DNA from: Olleya sp. Hel_I_94
Lineage (GTDB): Bacteria; Bacteroidota; Bacteroidia; Flavobacteriales; Flavobacteriaceae
DNA: 64,000 bases
Direction of reading: 5' to 3'
NCBI RefSeq assembly: GCF_007827365.1
Contig: NZ_VISI01000002.1
Span: 1,617,001-1,681,000, forward strand
Within the stretch, counting starts at the first letter, position 1, and each line of letters begins with the position of its first letter. The notes beneath the pieces are model-generated. The model made no database searches, was not told the DNA's origin, and was given only the letters and a program-made list of their open reading frames with translations. This document shows, in pieces, positions 45,905-54,220 of the stretch. A program made the position numbers and the translations under genes.

Positions 45905-46609
45905 ATGACCTTAAAAGACAAATTGCTTGCTCAAAAAATCTATCTACTTCTAGGTGCGCTTTTTATAACCTCCTTAGTGGTATCTAATCTTATTTTTCAA
46001 AAATTTTTTTATTGGTATCCTTTTGATATTGAAATTTTTGGTTCAAAATTATTTGAAGTTTCCGTAGGCATTTTACCTTATCCAGTCACCTTTTTAATCA
46101 CGGATTTAATAAGTGAGATTTACGGTAAAAAACGTGCTAATCAAGTAGTTATTGGCGGAATATTTGCTTCGTTTTTTTCATTATTAATAGTCTTTACCGC
46201 TAATGCTGTTTCTGCAACAAGCTGGTCGCCTGTTAATGATAGCCTATTTACTACTGTATTTGGTAATACCATGATTGCTGTTTTTGCTAGCATGATGGCT
46301 TATTTATTAGCACAATTAGTAGACATCCAGATTTATCATTTTTGGAAACGCATTACTAAAGGCAAGCATTTATGGCTACGTAATAACTTTTCGACTTTTT
46401 TATCGCAGTTTGTTGACACCTTTTCTGTACTGTTTTTATTATGTGCTTTTGGCGAGATTAGTTGGGACCGATTTGCAGGTTTACTAATTAGCGGTTTTAT
46501 ATTTAAAGTTATAATTGCAGTGTTTGATACACCTTTTTTATACTTGGGTGTTTACTTATTTAAAAAACGCTTTAAACTTAAGCAAAACGAAGAATTACAA
46601 CTACTTTAA
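45905..46609 (+). CDS. Queuosine precursor transporter (YhhQ/DUF165 family)
   Basis: This six-helix membrane protein of 234 residues belongs to the family that imports queuosine precursors such as preQ0 or preQ1. It has PYPVTFLITDLISEIYGKKRANQVV, the LAQLVDIQIYHFWKR loop and RNNFSTFLSQFVDTFSVLFL. It is divergent from the folK-dNK gene across only 72 bases. No other queuosine gene is visible here, so the cell may salvage the precursor and not make it. The exact precursor cannot be decided from sequence. Confidence 0.9.
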   Translation: MTLKDKLLAQKIYLLLGALFITSLVVSNLIFQKFFYWYPFDIEIFGSKLFEVSVGILPYPVTFLITDLISEIYGKKRANQVVIGGIFASFFSLLIVFTANAVSATSWSPVNDSLFTTVFGNTMIAVFASMMAYLLAQLVDIQIYHFWKRITKGKHLWLRNNFSTFLSQFVDTFSVLFLLCAFGEISWDRFAGLLISGFIFKVIIAVFDTPFLYLGVYLFKKRFKLKQNEELQLL

Positions 46610-46700
46610 CAAATGCTAAACTTTTATTAAATACTTTTGTTTAAACAACTATTTACTTAATCTATACGTAGATAGAAAAAAGATTAAACAACACCATTTA

Positions 46701-49367
46701 ATGAAAAAGAAGCTAAAAATCGCAGGTATATCATTACTAATTCTTGTAGCCTTATTAATTGCAAGTCCTTTTATTTTCCAGAGTCAAATAAAGGATATGG
46801 TTAGAAATTATATTAATGAAAGCGTAAATGCCAAAGTCACTTTTGATGATGTAGACTTAAGTTTTATACGAAGCTTTCCGCAGGCTAACGTTACTCTAGA
46901 CAATTTAACAATATCCAATGTGGCTCCTTTTGAAAACGATACTTTAGCTAAAGTCCAAATCTTATCGTTAGACATGTCTATTAAAGAGCTTTTTAAAAAT
47001 GCTAGCGAAGAGCCTATAATTATCAACTCAATAGCAATTGATAATGCATTTGTAAATTTAAAGACTAATAAAGATGGTGCTGTAAATTGGGATATTGCAA
47101 AAGCATCTAACACACCAACAACAGATAACAATTCAAGTAGTGATGGGTTTGTTTTTGATATAGAAAACTACAGCATATCCAACAGTGCGTTTAATTATTT
47201 AGATGAAACTAACAATACTATATTTAAAATTACCAATTTAAATCATTCCGGAAACGGAACCTTCTCTGGTGATGTATCTGAATTAGACACTAAAACAGAA
47301 GCCAACGTAACCTTTAGTATGGATGGCACGGAATTTTTAAGCAACAACAGTTTAAAACTAGACGCCTTAATAGATTTAGATTTAACAAACAGTAAATATA
47401 CTTTTAAAGAAAACAAAGCTTTAATTAATGATTTACCATTAGAGTTTAAAGGCTATGTACAGTTAATAGAAGCTGGTCAGGATATTGATATTTCATTTGA
47501 AAATCCAGGATCTACGTTTAAAGATTTTTTAGCTGTTATACCAAAAACTTATGCTAAAAACTTAGACAATGTTGATACTAGTGGTAACTTTAAAATAAAT
47601 GGAATAATTAAAGGTCAGTCTACTGAGACTACCATTCCGACATTAGATATTAATATACTATCAGACAATGCCTCTTTTAAATTTGCCGAACTACCTAAAC
47701 GTGTAGAAAACATTAATATAAACGTAGAAATTAAAAATGATAACGGAATCGTAGATGATACTTATGTTAACATTAATACATTAAATTTTAAAATAGACCA
47801 AGATCAATTTAAGAGTTCGGCCACTATTAAAAATTTAACCAAAAACATGTTAGTTAATGCTAATTTAGATGGTGTTTTAAACTTAGCAAACTTAACAAAA
47901 GCGTACCCAATTGAGTTAGAAAATGAATTAAAAGGAATTTTAAAAGCAAAACTAAATACTAGTTTTGATATGAATGCTATTGAAACTAATGCCTATGAAC
48001 GCATTAAAAACAACGGAAGCGTTAGTCTATCGGATTTTGTGTTTTCATCTGCAGATATTGTAAATCCAATTAACATCTCTAAAGCTTCCATAAATTTTAA
48101 TCCAGGCACTATCACTTTAGATAATTTTATAGCTACAACAGGTCAATCAGACCTAAATGCAACTGGAAGTATTAATAATTTACTTGGCTTTTTATTAAGT
48201 GATAAAAAACTAGAAGGAAACTTTAATGTTAAGTCTAATATCTTTAAAATTAGCGATTTTATGGTTGAAGGAGGCAGCAAAGCACCTATCAATCAAAGCA
48301 CAGAACCTGCTACTGCTTTAAAAATTCCAGCATTTTTAAATTGTACCATTATGGCAGATGCAAAAACTGTGTATTATGATAACTTAATATTAAAAGATGT
48401 TAAAGGAAGTCTTAAAATCGCAGATGAGACTGCACAATTAAACAATGTAACCTCTAGTATATTTAATGGTAATTTAAGTCTAGAAGGATTAATAGACACC
48501 AAAACAGCAAAACCTACTTTTAATATGAATGTTGGTGCAAAAAACTTTGACATCGCACAATCATTTAATGACTTAAATTTATTACAAGCACTAGCTCCAA
48601 TAACTAAAGCTTTACAAGGAAAACTAAATAGCTCAATTAACCTATCTGGTACATTAGGCGAAGACTTCACACCACTTTTAAACTCGATATCAGGAAACGC
48701 GTTAGCAGAGTTGTTAACAACCAAAATAGAACCTAAAAACAAACAATTGTTTTCGTTATTAGAAAGTAAATTAAACTTTTTAGATTTCAGTAAATTAGAT
48801 TTAAAAGATTTAAAAACAAAACTCTCCTTTAATGATGGTCAGGTTAGCGTTAATCCTTTTGATATAAAATATAAAGATATTAAAATGACTGTTGGTGGAT
48901 CACACACGTTTAGTAACACAATGAATTATCAAGTTGTATTAGATGTACCAGCAAAATATCTAGGTACAGAAGTCAACAACTTAATAAACAAAATAAATGA
49001 TGCAGCTGTAAATGATATTAAAATACCTGTGACCGCAACCATTTCTGGAAACACTTTAAAACCACAAGTAACTACAGACTTAACAAGTGGTGTAAAAAAC
49101 CTAACCTCGCAATTAATTGAAATAGAAAAACAAAAACTTATTAATAAAGGTAAAGACAAACTTACCGATGTTGTTGGTAACATATTAGGCGGAAACAAAC
49201 CTAAAGACAGTACATCAACACAAAGTAATGGTGGTGTTAAGGATGTTTTAGGAAACATACTAAATGGAAATAACACGCCAAAAGACACAACCAAAACTAC
49301 AAATGACAAGCCTAAAGACCAAGTAAAAGATGCTATAAAAGGCTTGTTTGGCAAAAAGGATAAGTAG
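46701..49367 (+). CDS. AsmA family inner-membrane-anchored protein
   Basis: The 888-residue protein begins with a single membrane helix (about 7-29, AGISLLILVALLIASPFIF). A long periplasmic segment follows with the AsmA N-terminal region (VRNYINESVNAKVTFDDVDLSFIRSFPQANVTLDNLTISN). Repeated beta-strand units follow, characteristic of bridge-like lipid transport proteins. The AsmA C-terminal region has LAPITKALQGKLNSSINLSGTLGEDFTPLL. The family is linked to outer-membrane lipid homeostasis. It ends in a low-complexity lysine- and asparagine-rich tail (KPKDSTSTQ, NNTPKDTTK). It is a separate unit before rpoD. Confidence 0.9.
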   Translation: MKKKLKIAGISLLILVALLIASPFIFQSQIKDMVRNYINESVNAKVTFDDVDLSFIRSFPQANVTLDNLTISNVAPFENDTLAKVQILSLDMSIKELFKNASEEPIIINSIAIDNAFVNLKTNKDGAVNWDIAKASNTPTTDNNSSSDGFVFDIENYSISNSAFNYLDETNNTIFKITNLNHSGNGTFSGDVSELDTKTEANVTFSMDGTEFLSNNSLKLDALIDLDLTNSKYTFKENKALINDLPLEFKGYVQLIEAGQDIDISFENPGSTFKDFLAVIPKTYAKNLDNVDTSGNFKINGIIKGQSTETTIPTLDINILSDNASFKFAELPKRVENININVEIKNDNGIVDDTYVNINTLNFKIDQDQFKSSATIKNLTKNMLVNANLDGVLNLANLTKAYPIELENELKGILKAKLNTSFDMNAIETNAYERIKNNGSVSLSDFVFSSADIVNPINISKASINFNPGTITLDNFIATTGQSDLNATGSINNLLGFLLSDKKLEGNFNVKSNIFKISDFMVEGGSKAPINQSTEPATALKIPAFLNCTIMADAKTVYYDNLILKDVKGSLKIADETAQLNNVTSSIFNGNLSLEGLIDTKTAKPTFNMNVGAKNFDIAQSFNDLNLLQALAPITKALQGKLNSSINLSGTLGEDFTPLLNSISGNALAELLTTKIEPKNKQLFSLLESKLNFLDFSKLDLKDLKTKLSFNDGQVSVNPFDIKYKDIKMTVGGSHTFSNTMNYQVVLDVPAKYLGTEVNNLINKINDAAVNDIKIPVTATISGNTLKPQVTTDLTSGVKNLTSQLIEIEKQKLINKGKDKLTDVVGNILGGNKPKDSTSTQSNGGVKDVLGNILNGNNTPKDTTKTTNDKPKDQVKDAIKGLFGKKDK

Positions 49368-49439
49368 TAGTATTTTAAAACTTTAACATTTAATAGTCGT
49401 TTTTATATGTTTTTTTAATGAATTTTAGTCGTTTGGGCT

Positions 49440-49474
49440 ATTTCCTAAAAAGATATTGTTAATAATTAGGAAAT
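49440..49474. repeat. Inverted repeat in the rpoD upstream region
   Basis: ATTTCCTAA (49440-49448) and TTAGGAAAT (49466-49474) form a nine-base perfect inverted repeat with a 17-base gap, 50 bases before rpoD. It could be an operator or a leader hairpin. There is no T run after it. Confidence 0.45.
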
Positions 49475-49525
49475 GTCAAAAATAATGTTAGATTGTACGT
49501 ATAACTTTAAAACAATTTGGACTGA

Positions 49526-50389
49526 ATGAGGCAATTAAAAATTACCAAGCAAGTTACCAACCGCGAATCTAAATCACTAGACAAATACTTACAAGACATT
49601 AGCAAACTTCCCATGATTACAGCAGAGGAAGAGGTCGAGTTAGCTCAAAAAATTAGAGAAGGCTGTCAAAAATCTTTAGATTTACTTACCACTGCTAACT
49701 TACGTTTTGTAGTTTCTGTTGCAAAACAATATCAAAACCAAGGATTAACATTACCTGATTTAATTAATGAAGGTAATGCTGGACTTGTAAAAGCTGCCAA
49801 GCGTTTTGATGAAACTAGAGGATTTAAATTTATATCTTATGCTGTTTGGTGGATCAGACAAGCAATTCTTTCTGCTTTAGCAGAACAATCTAGAATTGTA
49901 AGATTACCATTAAATAAAATTGGATCTATAAATAAAATTAGAAAAGTAACCTCTCACCTAGAGCAAGTTAATCAAAGACCTCCTAGCGCTTCAGAAATCG
50001 CAAAAGAGCTTGACCTAACTATAAGTGATGTAAAGCAATCCATGAAGATTTCTAGTAGACATGTCTCTATGGATGCACCTTTAAAAGAAGGTGAAGATTA
50101 TAGCTTATATGACTTAGTTAGCTCTAACGACTCTCCAAATCCAGATACGCAGTTAATGCGTGAGTCATTAAATACTGAGATTGACAGAGCTTTAGAAACT
50201 TTAACACCTAGAGAAAGTGATGTTATTAGACTTAACTTTGGTTTAAGTGATCAACCAGCAATGACACTAGACGAAATAGGTCGTACATTTGACTTAACAC
50301 GTGAGCGTGTAAGACAAATTAGAGAAAAAGGAATCAGACGTTTACGTCAAACTTCTAAGAGTAAGATATTAAAAACCTATTTAGGATAA
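49526..50389 (+). CDS. rpoD: Primary RNA polymerase sigma factor
   Basis: This is the housekeeping sigma-70 factor in the short Bacteroidota form (287 residues, lacking region 1.1). It shows region 1.2/2 ([45 protein letters not shown]), the promoter-reading region 2.4 helix ([14 protein letters not shown]) and region 4.2 HTH ([29 protein letters not shown]). It presumably recognises the TTTG / TAnnTTTG promoters seen here. The rpsU gene follows about 100 bases later. An inverted repeat lies upstream of the gene. Confidence 0.96.
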   Translation: MRQLKITKQVTNRESKSLDKYLQDISKLPMITAEEEVELAQKIREGCQKSLDLLTTANLRFVVSVAKQYQNQGLTLPDLINEGNAGLVKAAKRFDETRGFKFISYAVWWIRQAILSALAEQSRIVRLPLNKIGSINKIRKVTSHLEQVNQRPPSASEIAKELDLTISDVKQSMKISSRHVSMDAPLKEGEDYSLYDLVSSNDSPNPDTQLMRESLNTEIDRALETLTPRESDVIRLNFGLSDQPAMTLDEIGRTFDLTRERVRQIREKGIRRLRQTSKSKILKTYLG

Positions 50390-50438
50390 ACTAAATAGAC
50401 TTTTTTAGATATTAAATAGTAAAAAAATGCAATATTAA

Positions 50439-50470
50439 TTTGAATTATATTTTAATTTAATAGATATTTG
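50439..50470 (+). promoter_or_regulatory. Possible rpsU promoter
   Basis: A TTTG (50439-50442) and GATATTTG (50463-50470, seven of eight matches to TAnnTTTG) are 20 bases apart. They lie in the short rpoD-rpsU gap, 21 bases before the rpsU start. Confidence 0.5.
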
Positions 50471-50491
50471 CACCAGATTTAAAATTTAGAT

Positions 50492-50686
50492 ATGTTAAGA
50501 ATTGAAATAAAAGAAGGCGAAAATATAGAACGTGCTCTAAAACGTTACAAACGTAAGCACAGAAACGTAAAAGTTATGCAAAACTTAAGAGAGAAGCAAT
50601 ACTTTACTAAGCCATCTGTAAAAAACAGAAGACAGATACAAAAAGCTAGTTATATTCAAGGTCTTAGAGACGCAGAGAATATATAA
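50492..50686 (+). CDS. rpsU: 30S ribosomal protein S21
   Basis: S21 binds the 16S rRNA 3' end on the small subunit platform. The 64-residue basic protein (IEIKEGENIERALKRYKRKHRNVK, then LREKQYFTKPSVKNRRQIQKA) has the family length and composition. In flavobacteria S21 has been linked to loss or weakening of Shine-Dalgarno use. The start follows rpoD by 102 bases and has its own promoter-like boxes. A terminator follows. The gene order after it does not match the usual flavobacterial rpsU context (recombinase and raiA), as noted separately. Confidence 0.94.
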   Translation: MLRIEIKEGENIERALKRYKRKHRNVKVMQNLREKQYFTKPSVKNRRQIQKASYIQGLRDAENI

Positions 50687-50707
50687 TTAAAGCTTTAATT
50701 TATATAA

Positions 50708-50742
50708 ATAAACCACGCATTTTTAAATGTCGTGGTTTTTTT
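50708..50742 (+). terminator. Rho-independent terminator after rpsU
   Basis: The arms AACCACG-CATTT and AAATG-T-CGTGGTT pair with a one-base bulge and a two-base loop, then a T run follows. Confidence 0.82.
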
Positions 50743-51023
50743 GTTGACTTTTATTTAGTAATAATCTTATATTATTAGAGAAGTGTAGTGCTTATTATAA
50801 CGTGTTTATATCAACCCAACTAGTAGTTTTATTTATAAATTTTAAACACAACCTTAAAAACACTTTAAACCCTTACTATCGTTAATCTGAGATCGGACTC
50901 ATACCTGTAAGCGTCTAAGCTATTTGTTATAATTATTTATAGTCGCGGATTACAAATCCACGTAAACAAGTAAAACGACCTTGATTATTCCTATTAAGGT
51001 TAGGTCTCGACAGATTAGATATT
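50743..51023. other. Gene-free region between rpsU and the lone lipoprotein gene
   Basis: About 280 bases with no convincing gene on either strand. The part from about 50880 is less AT-rich and holds short inverted elements: GCGGATTACAAATCCACG at about 50944-50961, and GACCTT with AAGGTTAGGTC near 50978-51006. This texture resembles degraded intergenic repeats of flavobacterial genomes, but I cannot confirm a match. No rRNA or tRNA was found. Confidence 0.5.
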
Positions 51024-51440
51024 TTAACATCCAGGACAACTTATACTTTGTTCATCATTTAGAGGCTTTTTGGGAATGTCATTTAATTTCCAACCATTTT
51101 TTTTAGTCCAATATTTTTTTCTTTTTTCAATATTTTTAATTCTTCGTTCTGATTCATGTTTCCAAAATGAATTAGGATGATTTTTAATTAATTTTTCATA
51201 TTCATTAATTATGGAATCAGGATTATTTTTGCTTTCATCAAGAACGATGTTTTCGTATTGCTTAAATGGATTTATATATAATTTTTTAAGAGAATCTAAC
51301 TCTGCGTTTAGCTTCTTATTTGAATTTTTAAGTTCATTTAATTCTTTACTTAAAAAATCATCTTCCTTTTCGCAATTAGTAAAGACACAAAAGAGACTTA
51401 AAAAAAGTAAAATTGACAACTGGTTTTTTGATTTTTTCAT
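51024..51440 (-). CDS. Small lipoprotein of unknown function, accessory-looking
   Basis: The ATG at 51440 gives 138 residues with a lipoprotein leader (MKKSKNQLSILLFLSLFCVF) and a likely lipobox cysteine at residue 23 in FTNC. The mature part is charged and helical: a coiled-coil-like KELNELKNSNKKLNAELDSLKK, then a NPDSIINEYEKLIKNHPNSFWKHE segment of a TPR-like character, ending SISCPGC. An earlier in-frame start at 51464 is less likely. Its base composition is poorer in G+C than its neighbours, and its gene-free flanks suggest an accessory insertion. I do not recognise a family. Confidence 0.68.
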   Translation of the reverse strand: MKKSKNQLSILLFLSLFCVFTNCEKEDDFLSKELNELKNSNKKLNAELDSLKKLYINPFKQYENIVLDESKNNPDSIINEYEKLIKNHPNSFWKHESERRIKNIEKRKKYWTKKNGWKLNDIPKKPLNDEQSISCPGC

Positions 51441-51546
51441 ATTGATTTGTATTAGGTTGCTCAAATCAAAAAAAAACTTCTAAACTAATTTATTTTTCAA
51501 AAAACAATGCATTTCTTCGAAAAAGCCATTTTTTTCAAAATGTTGC

Positions 51547-51562
51547 TGTGGTTAAAACCACA
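51547..51562. repeat. Short hairpin near the murI 3' end
   Basis: TGTGGTT and AACCACA flank a two-base loop (TGTGGTTAAAACCACA). It lies about 20 bases beyond the murI stop on that strand, but no clear T run follows, so terminator function is doubtful. Confidence 0.35.
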
Positions 51563-51579
51563 CTTGGGACTTTTTTGGG

Positions 51580-52359
51580 TCAAAAGCTTAAAAATTCAAC
51601 TTCAAAATCACCATCTAACAAACCTTTCATAATAATAGGATTACCGTTAGAATAAAATTTTAAAGCAGGTTTACTAACTACTTGATTTAGTATACCGTGT
51701 TGTTCCAACACCGTTTTGGTTTGTCTAGCAACTGCAGCACCAGAATCTATAATCTTAACATGACTTGGTAGAAGTTTTAAAAGCTGAGGAACTAAATATG
51801 GGTAATGTGTACACCCTAAAACTAGATAATCAATATTTGCTTGTATCATAGGTTTAAGATACGTTTTAAGCAAATCTGTCATTTGACTAGATACGATATT
51901 ACCGCTTTCTATTAATTGTACAATACCTTCGCCTTCTTGCTCAATAATAGTAATACCATCACTATACAACAAAGAGGTGTTGTGAAACAACTCACTACTT
52001 AAGGTACCTCTAGTAGCCAAAATACCTATGGATTTAGTTTTTGTATTTAAAGCAGCTGGTTTTATAGCAGGTTCTATACCAATAATAGGTGTCTTATATT
52101 TTTGTCTAAGGTGTTTAATAGCATTAGTCGTGGCTGTATTACAAGCCACTACAATTAACTTACTGTTTTGATTAAGCAGATACTCTGTATTTTTCTCAGA
52201 AAGCGCTATAATAGCCTCTCTTCCTTTTGGACCATATGGTGCATTAATACTATCTGCAAGATAAATTGTATTCTCGTTAGGAAGTAATCCATGAATAGCT
52301 TTCCAGATGGATGTTCCACCTACTCCAGAATCAAAAATACCAATGGGTTGTTTACTCAT
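51580..52359 (-). CDS. murI: Glutamate racemase
   Basis: MurI makes D-glutamate for peptidoglycan. The 259-residue protein has IFDSGVGGTSIW with Asp10, and the two catalytic cysteines Cys73 (VACNTATT) and Cys183 (LGCTHYPYL). It is the last gene of the envelope series that begins with the CBS and nadK genes, though a strong hairpin between ompH and murI suggests partial or separate transcription. All active-site residues are present. In other flavobacteria it has the same position beside ompH. Confidence 0.96.
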   Translation of the reverse strand: MSKQPIGIFDSGVGGTSIWKAIHGLLPNENTIYLADSINAPYGPKGREAIIALSEKNTEYLLNQNSKLIVVACNTATTNAIKHLRQKYKTPIIGIEPAIKPAALNTKTKSIGILATRGTLSSELFHNTSLLYSDGITIIEQEGEGIVQLIESGNIVSSQMTDLLKTYLKPMIQANIDYLVLGCTHYPYLVPQLLKLLPSHVKIIDSGAAVARQTKTVLEQHGILNQVVSKPALKFYSNGNPIIMKGLLDGDFEVEFLSF

Positions 52360-52370
52360 AATTATAAATA

Positions 52371-52402
52371 AAAAAAGCTGTCTAAAGTTAGACAGCTTTT
52401 TT
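52371..52402 (-). terminator. Terminator between ompH and murI
   Basis: The stem AAAAAAGCTGTCTA / TAGACAGCTTTTTT (four-base loop) forms a strong bidirectional hairpin directly after the second ompH gene. It implies that murI can be transcribed separately or by read-through. Confidence 0.8.
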
Positions 52403-52422
52403 TAATTTGAAAGGGATTTTAA

Positions 52423-52932
52423 TTAAAATCCTAATTCTTTTTGAACGTCTTTTAAAAGGTCTTTACCTGCAGCCATAATTACTCCAGATCCTTGAGAAGA
52501 ATCTAATACGTAATTAAAACCTTGTGCTTTACCAACTTTTAAGATAGCTGCTTTAGCTTTTTCTGTAATTGGCTTTAATAAATCTAATTCCTTTTTTTCT
52601 ATTTGTCGTTGAGAGTCTGCTTGAAACTGACGGATACTTTGTTGCATTTGTGCTAACTCTTCACCACGTTGTTGGTTTACTTCGTTAGTTTTTGTAGGTG
52701 CTTCAGCTTCATATTGCTTAGCTTTAGTTTGGTATTCTTGTACCATTTCTTGGATATCTGCTTCATATGTTTTACCCATTTTTTCCATTTCAGCTCTAGC
52801 TGAAGTCATTTCTGGCATAGACTCTACAAGGACTCCTGTATCAATATGAGCTACTTTGGTTTGAGCATTTGTAAAACTTGTTGCACCAATAAATAATGCT
52901 GCTGCAAATAAAAGTGTTTTAATTTGTTTCAT
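52423..52932 (-). CDS. OmpH/Skp-family periplasmic chaperone, short copy
   Basis: Skp-like proteins hold unfolded outer-membrane proteins on the way to BamA. The 169-residue protein has a signal peptide (about 1-24, TSFTNAQ). VAHIDTGVLVESMPEMTSARAEMEKMGKTYE follows, then a long charged helix, then the C-terminal strand region AILKVGKAQGFNYVLDSSQGSGVIMA. It is the second of two tandem copies and lies 42 bases after the longer copy. The genes follow bamA in the same transcript. Confidence 0.92.
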   Translation of the reverse strand: MKQIKTLLFAAALFIGATSFTNAQTKVAHIDTGVLVESMPEMTSARAEMEKMGKTYEADIQEMVQEYQTKAKQYEAEAPTKTNEVNQQRGEELAQMQQSIRQFQADSQRQIEKKELDLLKPITEKAKAAILKVGKAQGFNYVLDSSQGSGVIMAAGKDLLKDVQKELGF

Positions 52933-52974
52933 TTTTTAAAAAGTATTTGTGTGTTATAATTATTAATAGTTGTC

Positions 52975-53988
52975 TTAGTTATCCTCGTTGTCTTCGCTCT
53001 GCTTTTCGTCTTTAGCTTTATTACGGTCTTCTAAGATTTTCTTCTTTTTAGCTTCTAGCTCTAATTTTCTTGCTGCTCTATCTGCAAGTTTTTGTTGTCT
53101 TCTTTCTTCTAAAATCTCTTCTCTTGTTTTAGGAGTTTGATCTTGCTTAGCGCTTTCGTCTTCATTTACATTTTCAGGAGCGTCATTGGTATCACTTTCG
53201 GTATTACCATTTCTTTCATTAAGCTTATCCTCTCTTGCTTTTGCACGATCTTCTAATATTTTAGCTCTTCTGTCTGCTGCTTCTTGCTTTTTAGCTTCTC
53301 TAGCTTCTAATATTTCTTTTTTTCTTGCTTCTGTCGCAGCTTCTCTTGCTGCTTTTTTATCATCTAATATCTTTTGACGTTCTTCTTGGGCATCATTTAT
53401 TTCTACTATAACATCTTCGTCTTTAGCTTCTTTTCTTTCTGCCTTATTTTTTGCTTGTGTACGCTTTGATGCTCTAGAAATAGTTCTGATAATTTGCTCA
53501 CTCATATCAAATCGCTCAGCAGAATATAACATGACTACGTCTGCTGATTTATCAAAAACAAAATCATACTTTTTAGCTTTAGCAATATCTTGCACTGCTT
53601 GAAAAATTTGATCTTGAACAGGCTGCATTAATTGTCTTTTCTGGATAATTAAATCTCCATTTGGACCAAAACGTTTTTGTTGATAATCTAAAATCTCTTT
53701 TTCTTCAAACAATAGATCTTCTTCACGCTCGTCAATCAGCTCTTTAGTTAGTAAGGCTTTTTCGTTATTAAGCGCTTCACGCTTTTGTTTAACATCATTA
53801 AGCTTACCTTCTATTTCTGTTTTCCATTTTTGGACTTTGCTTTCTAATTGACTTGTAGCTTCAGTATATTCTGGAATGTTTTCTAAAATATATTCTGTAT
53901 CAATGTAACCAATCCTAACGCCACGCTGTGCACTAGCAGAAAAACCTGCAGCTAGCATTACCAATACAATAAGAACTTTTATTTTCAT
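52975..53988 (-). CDS. OmpH/Skp-family periplasmic chaperone, long copy with charged C-terminal helix
   Basis: Residues 1-170 are a complete Skp-like unit: signal peptide (about 1-21, FSASAQ), RIGYIDTEYILENIPEY, helical arms and DFVFDKSADVVMLYSAERFD. The remaining 165 residues are an unusual highly charged tail of E/K/R-rich helix. It contains two similar copies (AKILEDRAKAREDKLNE and KKILEDRNKAKDEKQSE), separated by a disordered-looking NGNTESDTNDAPENVNED stretch. The tail could form a single stable alpha helix. Ordinary Skp is about 160 residues. The gene lies between bamA and the shorter copy. Confidence 0.9.
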   Translation of the reverse strand: MKIKVLIVLVMLAAGFSASAQRGVRIGYIDTEYILENIPEYTEATSQLESKVQKWKTEIEGKLNDVKQKREALNNEKALLTKELIDEREEDLLFEEKEILDYQQKRFGPNGDLIIQKRQLMQPVQDQIFQAVQDIAKAKKYDFVFDKSADVVMLYSAERFDMSEQIIRTISRASKRTQAKNKAERKEAKDEDVIVEINDAQEERQKILDDKKAAREAATEARKKEILEAREAKKQEAADRRAKILEDRAKAREDKLNERNGNTESDTNDAPENVNEDESAKQDQTPKTREEILEERRQQKLADRAARKLELEAKKKKILEDRNKAKDEKQSEDNEDN

Positions 53989-54220
53989 TTTGGAATTTGT
54001 TTTATTATTTCTTGATTATAAACTCAAAATAACTTGATTCATTGTTAAGTGAATAGTTTTTTTGAGTAAGTATTTTCAAAATAACGAATTTTAATTTTAA
54101 AAATTTTAATTCTTTTATCAAATCCTTGTTAGGTTATTAGAAAATATCGTGCCAAAAATATAAAAAACAAAAAAACTATGATTGTTATTTACTGATTTAA
54201 TTAGGATTATAAGCTATTAA

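Noticed and set aside
46808..49354. Several antisense frames within the AsmA gene
   Set aside because: They are all opposite a continuous 888-codon gene with a membrane anchor and AsmA signatures, and none has a promoter or a recognisable domain.
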